A stretch of 64,000 nt of DNA from Brevundimonas diminuta (GTDB taxonomy: Bacteria > Pseudomonadota > Alphaproteobacteria > Caulobacterales > Caulobacteraceae): NCBI RefSeq assembly GCF_022654015.1, contig NZ_CP073063.1:1798001-1862000 (forward strand), in the 5' to 3' direction. Under the pieces are notes generated by a model. The model had not been told where the DNA came from, made no database searches, and saw nothing but the letters and a program-made list of their open reading frames with translations. Of this stretch, positions 16,801 through 24,721 are shown piece by piece. The number at the start of each line of letters is the position of its first letter. Position 1 is the first letter of the stretch. The translations under genes and the position numbers were made by a program.

Positions 16801-18711
16801 TATGCCGCGCTCGATGCGCAGGTGATGGAGTTACGGCGCGCAAAGATCGCTGCCGAGCTCTTCAACGCGCAACCACCAGCCGGGCGACAATCAGGCCTAA
16901 AGTCCGAACTCTCGGAGATGGCCCTCATTCGAAATGAACTGAGCAAGCAGAGGCGTCATATCCCAATCCGCCAACTGGTGCTTCGGGCGGGGAAGGCGCT
17001 CCAAGCGCTCAAGCCGTGCTTCATGATGGGCCCGCTGTCGGTCGCCCAATACGTCGCTCCCGGCAAGCTCAAGTTCGACCTGGTGATTATGGACGAGGCC
17101 TCCCAGATGAGGCCCGAAGACGCGATTGGTGCGCTTGCGCGCGGCAAGCAAGCTGTGATCGTCGGCGACACCAGGCAACTACCGCCGACCTCGTTCTTTG
17201 ACCGGATTGCGGATGCGCGTGATGACGATGTTGAGGACGAGGACCTAACCCTTGCAGAGGACAGCAAGAGCATCCTTGAGCTCGCCTCGTCGATATTCGA
17301 CGAGCGGATGCTGAAGTGGCATTACCGCTCGCGTCATGAGGCGTTGATCGCGTTCTCAAACAAGCAGTTCTACAAGAACGAATTGATCGTGTTTCCGTCG
17401 CCCAGCGGCCAAAGCGATCGCTTTGGTGTGGGCTGGAATTTTGTTTCAGATGGCGCCACGCAGAACGGCGTGAACGGGGCAGAAGCCCGCCGTGTCGCCA
17501 AGGCCGCCGGGAGCTTCCTCGTTGAACACCCTGGTCGCAGTCTTGGCGTCGTGGCCATGAACGTGAAACAGGCCCAGCGTATCGCCGACGAGCTCGCCGC
17601 TCTGGCCAACGCCGACGCTCGCTTGTCTGATGCGCTTGGGAAGGCCGAGGCCGATGCGGGCGAGCCCTTCTTCATTAAAAACCTAGAAAATGTGCAGGGA
17701 GATGAGCGCGATGTCATCATGATCTCGATGACTTACGGGCCTGCCGACGTGGGCGGCCGAACGCCGCAAAACTTCGGCCCTATCAACCAGGGGACCGGAT
17801 GGCGCCGTCTGAACGTGCTCTTCACTCGCGCGAAGGAGCGAATGGAGATCTTTAGCACAATGCGCTCTACTGACATCGTTCCAAAAGAGGGCGGTGACCT
17901 TGGACCGCGGTCGCTGAAGCTATTCCTGGAATACGCCGAGACGGGGCGACTTGGCGTCGAACCCCGCGACGTTGGACGCCCGACAGACAGCGATTTCGAA
18001 GATGCTGTTCTCGAGGGACTTCGGGAGCTTGGTTTCGAGTGCTCGCCTCAGCTCGGCGTTGCCAACTTCTTCCTCGATGTCGGCGTGCGCGACCCTAATG
18101 CCACGCATGAGTTCATTGCTGCGATCGAGTGTGATGGCGCGGCCTATCACTCGTCGAAGTCGGCGCGCGACCGCGACCGTCTTCGTCAGGAGATACTCGA
18201 GGGGCTAGGATGGAATGTCATTCGGGTATGGTCCACGGATTGGTTCCGTGACCCTGCGCGCGAGCTGGATCGCGTTGTCTCGGAGCTGAAGCGCCTGATC
18301 GACCGGCGAGAGCATCAACGTCAGTTGCTTGCCGCGTCAGCTGCTCAAAAGCCGGCAGAGAAAGAGGTGCGCGGCTTGCCGGCAGCCAGATTGGAACAGC
18401 AGCCGAGTTCGAAGGCGCCCGCGGTCGCGGCAAAAAACGCGCGAGTGGTAAAGGGAATATCTGTCGAGCAGGCGCGAGCACAACTCATCGATCTCAGGGA
18501 AAGGACGATCAGAAGTGCTTTCCCTGACGTCGATCCTACGAGGGGGTTCCTTCGCAAATCGATGCTTGATGAGCTGCTGCGTAAGCGCCCGACGGACAAC
18601 GAAGATTTTCTCGAAGCAATTCCGCAGCCGTTGCGTGAGGCGACCGACCGAGATCAGGTGGTGCGTTACCGCGAGCAGGTGTTCGATATATTGGCGCAGA
18701 TCGTCGGGTGA
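13828..18711 (+). CDS. DUF4011 - SF1 helicase - Vsr-like nuclease protein, Hhe-like antiphage defence
   Basis: A 1627-residue protein. Residues ~1-110 are DUF4011-like ('LRTKLLDLTTTNRMLSYRHP'). A superfamily-1 helicase follows, with Walker A GPPGTGKS at 352-359, DEAS Walker B at 1089-1092 with 'GDTRQLPPTSFF', and later motifs 'WHYRSRHEALI' and 'VQGDERDVIMIS...LNVLFTRAKERM'. At ~1390-1500 is a Vsr/MTES_1575-like nuclease: D1417 in 'FFLDVGV', E1434-x-D1436 in 'IECDGAAYHSS', then 'WNVIRVWSTDWF'. The C-terminus (~1545-1627) resembles the DUF3320-type tail. This order matches the single-gene Hhe defence system reported from defence-island screens. The ~600-residue region between helicase motifs is a helical insertion typical of the class. 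The start GTG has GGGAGGGG upstream. The nuclease residues appear intact. Confidence 0.9.
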   Translation: MAYDDAIEQRLQRLRTKLLDLTTTNRMLSYRHPRASCLRVVDELPGQLFSSLIDGETFVFDPVPEPTLRELEAYHAPDANQVPRAGEGAARAKPDVVAWAKHLGIRVNYDLTIETDEFEREERHRDRKIQALDYPDALDARLRKVRAAGRTAIEESGANMLYLAFGFLEWKDQSASKAHQAPLVLLPVELEREARRGGYRTLIRWTGEELQTNLSLREKLEEFGIVLPVLKDEQSLEDYLTDVSRAVRSKPDWLIRRYVTLGLFEFGKILLYLDLDPERWPSFAPITEHALVRRVLSSDDDEASESGSAAFEETDSAALLRDLELEVVDRADSSQCEALQVALGGRNLVVQGPPGTGKSQTITNLIAAAMARGKTVLFVAEKLAALEVVRRRLRELGLGEFCLELHSHKTRKTEALEDIGDRILAGSRPRTVKDYDTARERLARRRDQLSAYVTIIGSPAGNMIGLTVSDALMRAGQARRKLGAEVASFESVAAKVRSAETTWATLADAKSRLDVLRKAFVELGSSDGAFAHPWAGVAASAAMPNDAERVARLAEEWADAGDRLLKLTSEASYRAVPVPAWETAPSTLEELRPLRELCSSVEPILGRAEELLNRSISRSPAGVGEVRALLKLASAAPIEALDLRSPQLVAIDLVDWAEELDLRVNELRRDHARTQSVFRDAAFEADPYDLEEWSAALGQTGLFARFGRRWRAASKAWSARCRPAHLKESASAKSEAFAALRNFLLGKTALLNDASVNIRLGANAEGLNTRTEHLLDLARWAAAAREQLPDCVDQLVSLPTEVLGALTELATDDNLTALASFGAFEPSPQADSLWESVLKVAAPEELQPILHAISTDEEWGKAVVRSHACAEAAMALSSAEDVFAKATMLDHKLWFSGDSPTLEGVVSRARYASQHAEGLPAWLDFDRARAAAVGQLEEPLVDLALRGKVDSQQLLLGLDFVVFDSLARTAFREAPALLSISGKSLDVVRSEYAALDAQVMELRRAKIAAELFNAQPPAGRQSGLKSELSEMALIRNELSKQRRHIPIRQLVLRAGKALQALKPCFMMGPLSVAQYVAPGKLKFDLVIMDEASQMRPEDAIGALARGKQAVIVGDTRQLPPTSFFDRIADARDDDVEDEDLTLAEDSKSILELASSIFDERMLKWHYRSRHEALIAFSNKQFYKNELIVFPSPSGQSDRFGVGWNFVSDGATQNGVNGAEARRVAKAAGSFLVEHPGRSLGVVAMNVKQAQRIADELAALANADARLSDALGKAEADAGEPFFIKNLENVQGDERDVIMISMTYGPADVGGRTPQNFGPINQGTGWRRLNVLFTRAKERMEIFSTMRSTDIVPKEGGDLGPRSLKLFLEYAETGRLGVEPRDVGRPTDSDFEDAVLEGLRELGFECSPQLGVANFFLDVGVRDPNATHEFIAAIECDGAAYHSSKSARDRDRLRQEILEGLGWNVIRVWSTDWFRDPARELDRVVSELKRLIDRREHQRQLLAASAAQKPAEKEVRGLPAARLEQQPSSKAPAVAAKNARVVKGISVEQARAQLIDLRERTIRSAFPDVDPTRGFLRKSMLDELLRKRPTDNEDFLEAIPQPLREATDRDQVVRYREQVFDILAQIVG

Positions 18712-19562
18712 AGAAGCCGTACCCGCGGGGCCCGACCAGTAGGAACTGGTCAGTGCAGATCACGACAAACACCCTGAGGCCTTTTTCGCGACTGCCGATG
18801 CTCCTGCTCGCGCTGGCGTCATTCGCGGTCTCCGCTTGCGACCAGATCGGCGTCGCGGCGCAGAAGACCACCGACCTCATCGGCATCGGTCCGCGTTCAG
18901 AGCCCGCAGTTGCCTTTCGCGCCCGCGTTGTCGGCGTAACCGACGGCGACACGCTGACTGTGCTTGATGAGAGCAATCAGCAGCACACGATCAGGCTTGC
19001 CGAAATCGACGCGCCCGAACGTGGACAGCCATGGGGCGCGCGCGCCAAGCAGACGCTATCATCGCTCGCCTTCGGCAAAACGGTTTCGCTGCAGCAGATC
19101 GACACTGATCGCTATGATCGTATCGTGGCGCGCGTCTTTGCCGACGGTGAAGACGTCAATCGTGCGATGGTCGGGCAGGGAGCCGCGTGGGCGTACAGAC
19201 GATATCTGACGGATCAGACCCTGATCGCTGTCGAAGCGAGGGCTCGCCAGGAACGGCTGGGGCTGTGGTCGCTTAGCGATGCCGAGACGGTTGAGCCATG
19301 GGAATGGCGAAAGGGAAAGCGCGAGGGTGACGGTAACATCCCAATCGACGGCGCCCGTGGGGTTCGATCACTCGTCGCCCCTCACCAGAGCGTGGTGACC
19401 GAACCGGAAAACGGCAGGTTTAGCTGCTCTGGCAAACGCTATTGTCGCCAGATGAGCTCGTGCGCGGAAGCGCACTTCTATCTCACACAGTGCGGGGTGG
19501 TATCGCTGGACGGAAACAGTGACGGCGAACCGTGTGAAATGCTCTGCGGAACCGCCCATTAG
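18708..19562 (+). CDS. Exported thermonuclease (SNase) with excalibur domain
   Basis: Up to 284 residues, with a GTG at 18708 overlapping the helicase stop as GTGA. 'LPMLLLALASFAVSACDQ' (~29-46) ends in a lipobox, implying a lipoprotein; a shorter start at ATG 18798 is possible. The SNase domain (~68-205) has 'VVGVTDGDTLTVLDE', 'IRLAEIDAPERGQPWG', 'DRYDRIVARVF' and 'GAAWAYRRYL', matching the calcium and catalytic Asp/Arg/Glu sites of the staphylococcal nuclease family. The C-terminal ~45 residues are a Cys-rich excalibur calcium-binding module with 'DGNSDGEPCEMLC'. It degrades nucleic acid, probably in the periplasm or at the cell surface. Confidence 0.88.
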   Translation: MKKPYPRGPTSRNWSVQITTNTLRPFSRLPMLLLALASFAVSACDQIGVAAQKTTDLIGIGPRSEPAVAFRARVVGVTDGDTLTVLDESNQQHTIRLAEIDAPERGQPWGARAKQTLSSLAFGKTVSLQQIDTDRYDRIVARVFADGEDVNRAMVGQGAAWAYRRYLTDQTLIAVEARARQERLGLWSLSDAETVEPWEWRKGKREGDGNIPIDGARGVRSLVAPHQSVVTEPENGRFSCSGKRYCRQMSSCAEAHFYLTQCGVVSLDGNSDGEPCEMLCGTAH

Positions 19563-19665
19563 ATCGCGCGAACAGCACAACCACTCCGACCGCTTCTGAC
19601 GTATCGTCGCGCTAGCCCTCGATTCGAAACGTTAACGGTCGAAGGCCGACGGGAGGAAGACGACG

Positions 19666-20937
19666 ATGAACGAACCCACGATCACGTGCCCGAACTGCAA
19701 GTCAGACATCAAGCTGACCGAGTCTCTGGCCGGGCCGCTCGTCGAGCAAACCCGTCTCGCCTTCGTTGAGCAGCTGTCGGCTAAGGATCAGCTGGTAGCG
19801 CAGGCTCATGCCGAGGTCGCCGCTGAAAAGAAGCGCATCGAACTCGAGCGCCAAGCGATCGATGCGACGCTCAGCGCCAGGATGGATGAAGCGCGAAAGC
19901 AGATCGCCGTCGATGAGGCTGAGCGGGCAAAGCGCGTGGTCGCCGCCGATATGGAGGAACGCGATCGCAAGTTCGCTGAGCTGCAGGAGACTCTCGCCAG
20001 CCGCGAAGAGAAGCTGAGGCTGTCACAGGCCGCCGAGGCTGAGATGCTGAAGAAGCAGCGCGAGCTCGATGACAAGCTGCGAGAAGTGGACCTCGCTGTG
20101 CAACGCCAGGTCAACGAGGGGCTAGAGGCCGTTCGAGCGACGGCCAAACAGGAAGCCGAAGACGTGCTTTCGCTGAAGGTCAAAGAGCGCGACACGCAGA
20201 TCGCGTCGATGCAGCAGAAGATCGAAGAGCTTAAAAAGAAGGCAGAGCAGGGGTCTCAGCAGCTTCAGGGGGAAGCGCAGGAACTGATGCTCGAGGACAT
20301 GCTGCGCGCACGCTTTCCGTTCGATCAGATCGAACCGGTCGGAAAGGGCGAGTTCGGGGGCGATGTCCTTCAGAGGGTGGTCAATCCAGCCGGCCAGGTT
20401 TGCGGATCCATCCTTTGGGAAACCAAGCGCACGCGCACGTGGAGCGATGGCTGGCTCAGCAAATTGAAGGGAGACCTGCGGGCGGCGAAAGCCGACCTCG
20501 CGCTGATCGTCTCTCATGCGTTGCCGAAGGATATCGAGACCTTTGGGCAGATGGAGGGGGTCTGGATCACCGGGCCGAAGTGCGCCATGCCCGTCGCGAT
20601 GAGCTTGCGCGAAAGTCTCGTGCTCATGAATGGGGTGCGGGCGGCCGGGGAGGGGCAACAGACCAAGTCTGCGCTGATGTATGACTATCTGACCGGCCCG
20701 CGTTTTCGTCATCGTATCGAAGCGGTCGTCGAGAAGTTCTCAGAGATGCAGGATGACCTCGCTAGCGAACGCAAAGCGACGATGAAACGATGGGCTAAGC
20801 GCGAGCGGCAGCTGCATACGGTGCTGGACTCGACGGCGGGACTATACGGAGATCTACAAGGTATAGCGGGTCGATCGATGCTGGAGATCGACGCGCTAGA
20901 GCTTCCGCTGATCGAGGCTAAATCTGCGGATGAGTGA
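19666..20937 (+). CDS. DUF2130 protein: zinc-ribbon, coiled coil and PD-(D/E)XK-like nuclease domain
   Basis: A 423-residue protein. The N-terminus 'ITCPNCKSDIKLTES' is a half zinc-ribbon. A long charged coiled coil covers ~40-200. The C-terminal DUF2130 domain (~205-400) has 'LRARFPFDQIEPVGKGEFGGDVLQ' followed by 'GSILWETKRTRTW'. The D then E-x-K spacing is that of PD-(D/E)XK nucleases, to which this family has been related. ATG at 19666 has GGGAGG 12 bases upstream. Members often sit in defence or mobile islands. The cellular role is unknown. Confidence 0.87.
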   Translation: MNEPTITCPNCKSDIKLTESLAGPLVEQTRLAFVEQLSAKDQLVAQAHAEVAAEKKRIELERQAIDATLSARMDEARKQIAVDEAERAKRVVAADMEERDRKFAELQETLASREEKLRLSQAAEAEMLKKQRELDDKLREVDLAVQRQVNEGLEAVRATAKQEAEDVLSLKVKERDTQIASMQQKIEELKKKAEQGSQQLQGEAQELMLEDMLRARFPFDQIEPVGKGEFGGDVLQRVVNPAGQVCGSILWETKRTRTWSDGWLSKLKGDLRAAKADLALIVSHALPKDIETFGQMEGVWITGPKCAMPVAMSLRESLVLMNGVRAAGEGQQTKSALMYDYLTGPRFRHRIEAVVEKFSEMQDDLASERKATMKRWAKRERQLHTVLDSTAGLYGDLQGIAGRSMLEIDALELPLIEAKSADE

Positions 20938-21047
20938 GTGCGCAGCTATGACGTTTGTCTCGAACAAGATTGACCAAAACGCCTATATGCACTTACGTTC
21001 AAGCTTCTAAGTTACTGAAGTTACAACTCGATTTGGGCGGGATTTAA

Positions 21048-21530
21048 ATGATTAGCTTAGCCTTTGCGGGTGTCGTAGCTGCGTTGGAAGTTTCGCTGTC
21101 GGTCAGTGGCTCGCAAGCTGCGACGATCCCGAGTCTGACTGAACGGACGACATCACTATCGAAACGGGAAGCGTGGACTGCCCTTAGCCGTTGGGCGCTC
21201 GATAATGGTTTTTCTGCCGCAGAGAGTGACTTTGAGGGCGGGACTATCCAGTTCAACCAGAACACCGGCACGCCGCCTTGTGTTCGAGTTGCTGGATTCT
21301 TGTGCCGACCCAGCTATGGCATCAAGGATTGGGCGGACTGTGCGCCAAGCAAAATTGCTACGCCGCGACACGGTCTCGTGCGCCTCAATATCGTGGTGGT
21401 TGAGCAAGGCACAGAAACAGCCGTAGTGGTTGATTCGAAGTTCGCAAGATTCAACGTTCCAACATGGGTTTCATGCACATCCACCGGTGTGCTCGAAACG
21501 AGTTTGTTCAGTGCCTTGGAACCTTCTTAA
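21048..21530 (+). CDS. Secreted hypothetical protein (160 aa)
   Basis: A 160-residue protein with an N-terminal signal-like segment (MISLAFAGVVAALEVSLSVSGSQAA, cleavage likely after SQAA). The mature part has four cysteines ('PPCVRVAGFLCRPSYG', 'DWADCAPS', 'WVSCTSTG') that could form disulphides in the periplasm. It is beta-rich in style. No family is recognised. Base composition around its start (21000-21050) is AT-rich compared with neighbours. Confidence 0.6.
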   Translation: MISLAFAGVVAALEVSLSVSGSQAATIPSLTERTTSLSKREAWTALSRWALDNGFSAAESDFEGGTIQFNQNTGTPPCVRVAGFLCRPSYGIKDWADCAPSKIATPRHGLVRLNIVVVEQGTETAVVVDSKFARFNVPTWVSCTSTGVLETSLFSALEPS

Positions 21531-21690
21531 ATCAACCCTCTGACGTCCCTCTCAGTGCGGATGTAGAAAATGGCACTGAGATAGGTGGGGGGAGATCTTG
21601 CCCGATCTTGCCAGGTCGTGGGCGGCTCAAGGGGCGTTCGGTCGAAAACGACGCTTGCGGATGTTCCGTATTCGGCGACTATCCGTGTTC

Positions 21691-22014
21691 ATGAGCGACT
21701 ACGAAAAACGACTAGATGCCGCCATCGGCAAGGCCATAACCGATCGCCGTGAGGCTGTCGGAATGACACAGCGCCGGTTGGGTGAAGCGATGGGCGTGAC
21801 GTTCCAGCAGGTTCAGAAATACGAGGTTGGCAAAAACCGCGTCGCTGCGTCGAAGCTAGTGCTCGCAGCGAAAGCGTTGAAGTGTGACGTCGCCGAGCTG
21901 GTTGGGGAAGAGCGTGAGGATCTTCCTGGAACTGCCCGATTGATCAGGGCGTGGTCGAGACTGAATGCGCATCAGCGAGATGCGGTGACCTCGATGATTG
22001 AGGCTTTCGAGTAG
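21691..22014 (+). CDS. XRE-family HTH regulator
   Basis: A 107-residue regulator from ATG 21691; an in-frame ATG at 21661 would add ten residues. The HTH reads 'RREAVGMTQRRLGEAMGVTFQQVQKYEVGKNRVAASKLVLAAKAL' (~15-60), the pattern typical of small alphaproteobacterial XRE regulators. A helical C-terminal tail (~75-107, 'LIRAWSRLNAHQRDAVTSMIEAFE') probably mediates dimerisation. It closes the defence-like block and could regulate an accessory gene nearby. The operator is not identified. Confidence 0.83.
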   Translation: MSDYEKRLDAAIGKAITDRREAVGMTQRRLGEAMGVTFQQVQKYEVGKNRVAASKLVLAAKALKCDVAELVGEEREDLPGTARLIRAWSRLNAHQRDAVTSMIEAFE

Positions 22015-22173
22015 GCGAGGGAGCAGCGGTTGCAGTTCGCATCCGCGACGAGGGGTAGACCAAAATACGAAGGAGCGCAGGAGCCCGATTAAGAGGGGAG
22101 TGGCAGTCGTCGACATACGATGAGCAGTTTTTGGGATGGCGGTCGGCCTGCTCCTCAGCCAGGGTGATAGTCG

Positions 22174-23751
22174 ATGAGAGCCCACCTCACCCTCTCTCTG
22201 TGCCTCACGGTTTTGACCGGGTGCGCCTCGCGCGACGAGGGGCCTCAAACCGACGCAGAAGTCTTTGCTCAGCATGATTTCGGAGCTTTGAACTTCAAGG
22301 CCTTGAATACGGTGGCTGTGCCTTGGAAGCTGGTCGCCGCGGCCTTGGTGCTTGATGATCCGCAAGGTGGCGACGTCAGCCAGACGCATCTCAAGGCGCG
22401 CCTTCAGACGTTCGGCTTCCTTTGGCCCGAGCGGATCGAAGGGGCCGACATGCCGATCGGGCCGAGCCGCGATCATCCGCTAGGGATCAGCGTCGGCGCC
22501 GTTACGCCCGGTTTGCCGCCGGTCAAGGTGACAGTCGCCAACCTAGGTTGCGCCTCGTGTCATGCCGGTCCTGCCTATGCCGCAGACGGCTCGCCTAACC
22601 CGACGACCGCCTGGTTGGGATCACCAAACACCAGCTTGGATCTGGAAGCCTATACCCGCGCAGTGACGCAGGCCCTTAAACGTCAGAGCGGTGATACGCC
22701 CGCACTCCTCGAGGCGGTGCGGACACTCTTTCCCGACACCGATGCGTGGGAAATGGCCAGCTTGCGTTGGGCCGTCCTCCCAATCGCGCGCCGACGACTG
22801 GCTGAGATCCCGGACGGTGTAAGTCCGCTGCCGTTCTCGAACGGCTCGCCGGGCCTGACAAACGGAATCGCTGCCTTGAAGCTGCAGGGACATGCGCTGT
22901 CCGATGCCGAAGAAGCCGGCTTCACTTCCATCCCTGATCTTGCCGATCGCAGCTTCCGTTCAACCCTTTTGTATGACGGCGCCTATGCGCCGCAGGACCA
23001 GCCGCGCTGGCGCCCGATCGCCCGCGAGGAATTGAAGGTGGCCCACCGCGACAACCTAGCGGCCATCACCAGCTTCTTCACTGTGCCCAGCATGGGGCAG
23101 TCCCCACGCGGCGCTCATCGTCAAATCCCCGCTGCGCAACGCGCTTTGGCTTGGCTGGAGACGCGTCGGCCTCAAAGCTTTCCAGGGCCGATCGATCGGG
23201 CGGCTGCTGCCAGAGGAGCGGTCATTTATGATCGGGCCTGCGCGTCTTGTCATGGTGTCTATTCAGGTCCTGTTGAGCGTCCACGGCTTGATCGGTTTCC
23301 CAACTGGCATGGTCAAGTGGGGTCCGACCCCTCGCGGGCAGCGGCCTTTACCGACGACCTGACGCGATACGCCGGCAGCGACGGGTATGACCAGATCCTA
23401 GACGCTCGACCAACTGGCGAGTACGCCGCCACCCTGCTGTCCGGCCTTTGGGCGACTGCGCCCTATATGCACAACGGTTCGGTCCCGACGCTGGAGCAGT
23501 TTCTTTTGCTCCAACCACGATCGGAGCGGTTTCTAGTCGGTGGTCATCGGCTGGATTTCAAAGCTGTCGGCATAGCGGGGCGAGAACAGGGCGGGGTCCG
23601 TGTCTATCCGGTTGGCTATACCCCTTGGTCGAAGCCGGTCGTGTATGACACCCGCCAACCTGGTCGATCCAATCGCGGTCATGAAGCCCAGGTCGAAGGG
23701 CTGACGGTCGCCGAGCGTCGGGACCTGATCGAATATCTGAAGGGTCTGTAA
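22174..23751 (+). CDS. Di-haem c-type cytochrome lipoprotein (RoxA/peroxidase-like)
   Basis: A 525-residue protein. The signal 'LTLSLCLTVLTGCASRDEG' has a lipobox Cys. There are two CASCH haem-binding motifs, with first Cys at 126 and 356. The second haem domain carries 'GAVIYDRACASCHGVYSG' and the distal 'ATAPYMHNGSVPTLEQFL', which supplies the Met/His ligand region common to RoxA-like and MauG/peroxidase-like cytochromes. It is therefore a periplasmic, membrane-anchored redox protein. Specific activity (peroxidase or oxygenase) is not decided. The stop is one base from the stop of the convergent Acg-like gene. Confidence 0.85.
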   Translation: MRAHLTLSLCLTVLTGCASRDEGPQTDAEVFAQHDFGALNFKALNTVAVPWKLVAAALVLDDPQGGDVSQTHLKARLQTFGFLWPERIEGADMPIGPSRDHPLGISVGAVTPGLPPVKVTVANLGCASCHAGPAYAADGSPNPTTAWLGSPNTSLDLEAYTRAVTQALKRQSGDTPALLEAVRTLFPDTDAWEMASLRWAVLPIARRRLAEIPDGVSPLPFSNGSPGLTNGIAALKLQGHALSDAEEAGFTSIPDLADRSFRSTLLYDGAYAPQDQPRWRPIAREELKVAHRDNLAAITSFFTVPSMGQSPRGAHRQIPAAQRALAWLETRRPQSFPGPIDRAAAARGAVIYDRACASCHGVYSGPVERPRLDRFPNWHGQVGSDPSRAAAFTDDLTRYAGSDGYDQILDARPTGEYAATLLSGLWATAPYMHNGSVPTLEQFLLLQPRSERFLVGGHRLDFKAVGIAGREQGGVRVYPVGYTPWSKPVVYDTRQPGRSNRGHEAQVEGLTVAERRDLIEYLKGL

Positions 23752-23752
23752 G

Positions 23753-24721
23753 CTAGACGATCAGAGCGTCTAGCCCAAGGCGGGGCTTGGGCGGCAATGT
23801 GCGAGCCGGCGCGATCCCCAAACGAAAGGCGGTAATCAGACGCCGGTCGTCGCCGATGCCGAATTCCGCTTTGACGCGTGTGCGCGCCTCGACATCGTCG
23901 GCCAGAACCGCCATCGACGCAGCCGACATTCCGGCCTGGGTGAAGCCAAGCCAAGCGCGATGAAACCGTCGCCCTGTATCGAACGGCGCCTCGTTCGCGG
24001 GGCGATGGAACAGGGCGATGGCCGAGGCGCTGCGCACCACCGCTGCCTCAGCGACCAGTGCGCCGGTCAAGCCGACCCGGTCTAAGGTCTCGAACACACC
24101 CGGCTTAAGAACGATTCCGGCCGCAGCGGCCTCGATGCCGGACATTTCCATGGCCTCTGCGTTCAGCCCGTCCAGCGACCAGAAAGGATGGCGTCGCGAC
24201 AGCCGCATCCACGACACCAACTCGGCGCGATAGGGGACGTTTCGAAACCAGCGCAAGCTGGCCTCATCGTAGAGCCGCGCCAAATCAGCGATCGCTTCTA
24301 CATCCTGGACGACAACTACGTCTCCGCTGCGCTCCAATCGGTCCAGTGCGGCGTGAGCGGCCTGACCGCTTTCAAACTTTCCGCGATAGGTGCGCCGCTG
24401 GTTTAGATACTCTGCTAGCGGGTCGGACGCTGCTTCAGGGCGGATCGTCAGTTCCGCGACGTGAACCCCGTTGTGTCCGACATCGATGCCCAGACCAAGC
24501 CGTCCAGCAGCGAGAGAGAACCCCTCCACCGCCGAGCCATGGCTGACGTTCAGGTCACGGCCTTCGGGATCGCCGACGGGCAGCCTGCGGCCTTCGTCCT
24601 CGAGGACTAGCACCCGGCCGCCGGGCGTCAGCTGCCATCGTGTGGGCTGGGTATTGTGGACGCTGGGCGACAAGGCGGCCTCGGCCACCAGCGCCCGAAA
24701 GATCTGCGCATCCAGCGTCAT
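23753..24721 (-). CDS. Acg-type nitroreductase-family protein (last gene of E1-like operon)
   Basis: A 322-residue protein. The start ATG at 24721 overlaps the previous stop as ATGA. 'AEAALSPSVHNTQPTRWQL' at ~14-32 is the characteristic flavin-binding entry of Acg/nitroreductase-fold proteins. 'RRTYRGKFESGQ' and 'HRAWLGFTQAGMSAASMAVL' are equivalent to the second half of that fold. The domain appears in duplicated Acg form. In mycobacterial MoeY (Rv1355c) a similar domain is fused to a ThiF domain, and here the ThiF protein is two genes upstream, so a shared pathway is likely. Many Acg proteins lack reductase activity and may sequester flavin. Confidence 0.82.
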   Translation of the reverse strand: MTLDAQIFRALVAEAALSPSVHNTQPTRWQLTPGGRVLVLEDEGRRLPVGDPEGRDLNVSHGSAVEGFSLAAGRLGLGIDVGHNGVHVAELTIRPEAASDPLAEYLNQRRTYRGKFESGQAAHAALDRLERSGDVVVVQDVEAIADLARLYDEASLRWFRNVPYRAELVSWMRLSRRHPFWSLDGLNAEAMEMSGIEAAAAGIVLKPGVFETLDRVGLTGALVAEAAVVRSASAIALFHRPANEAPFDTGRRFHRAWLGFTQAGMSAASMAVLADDVEARTRVKAEFGIGDDRRLITAFRLGIAPARTLPPKPRLGLDALIV

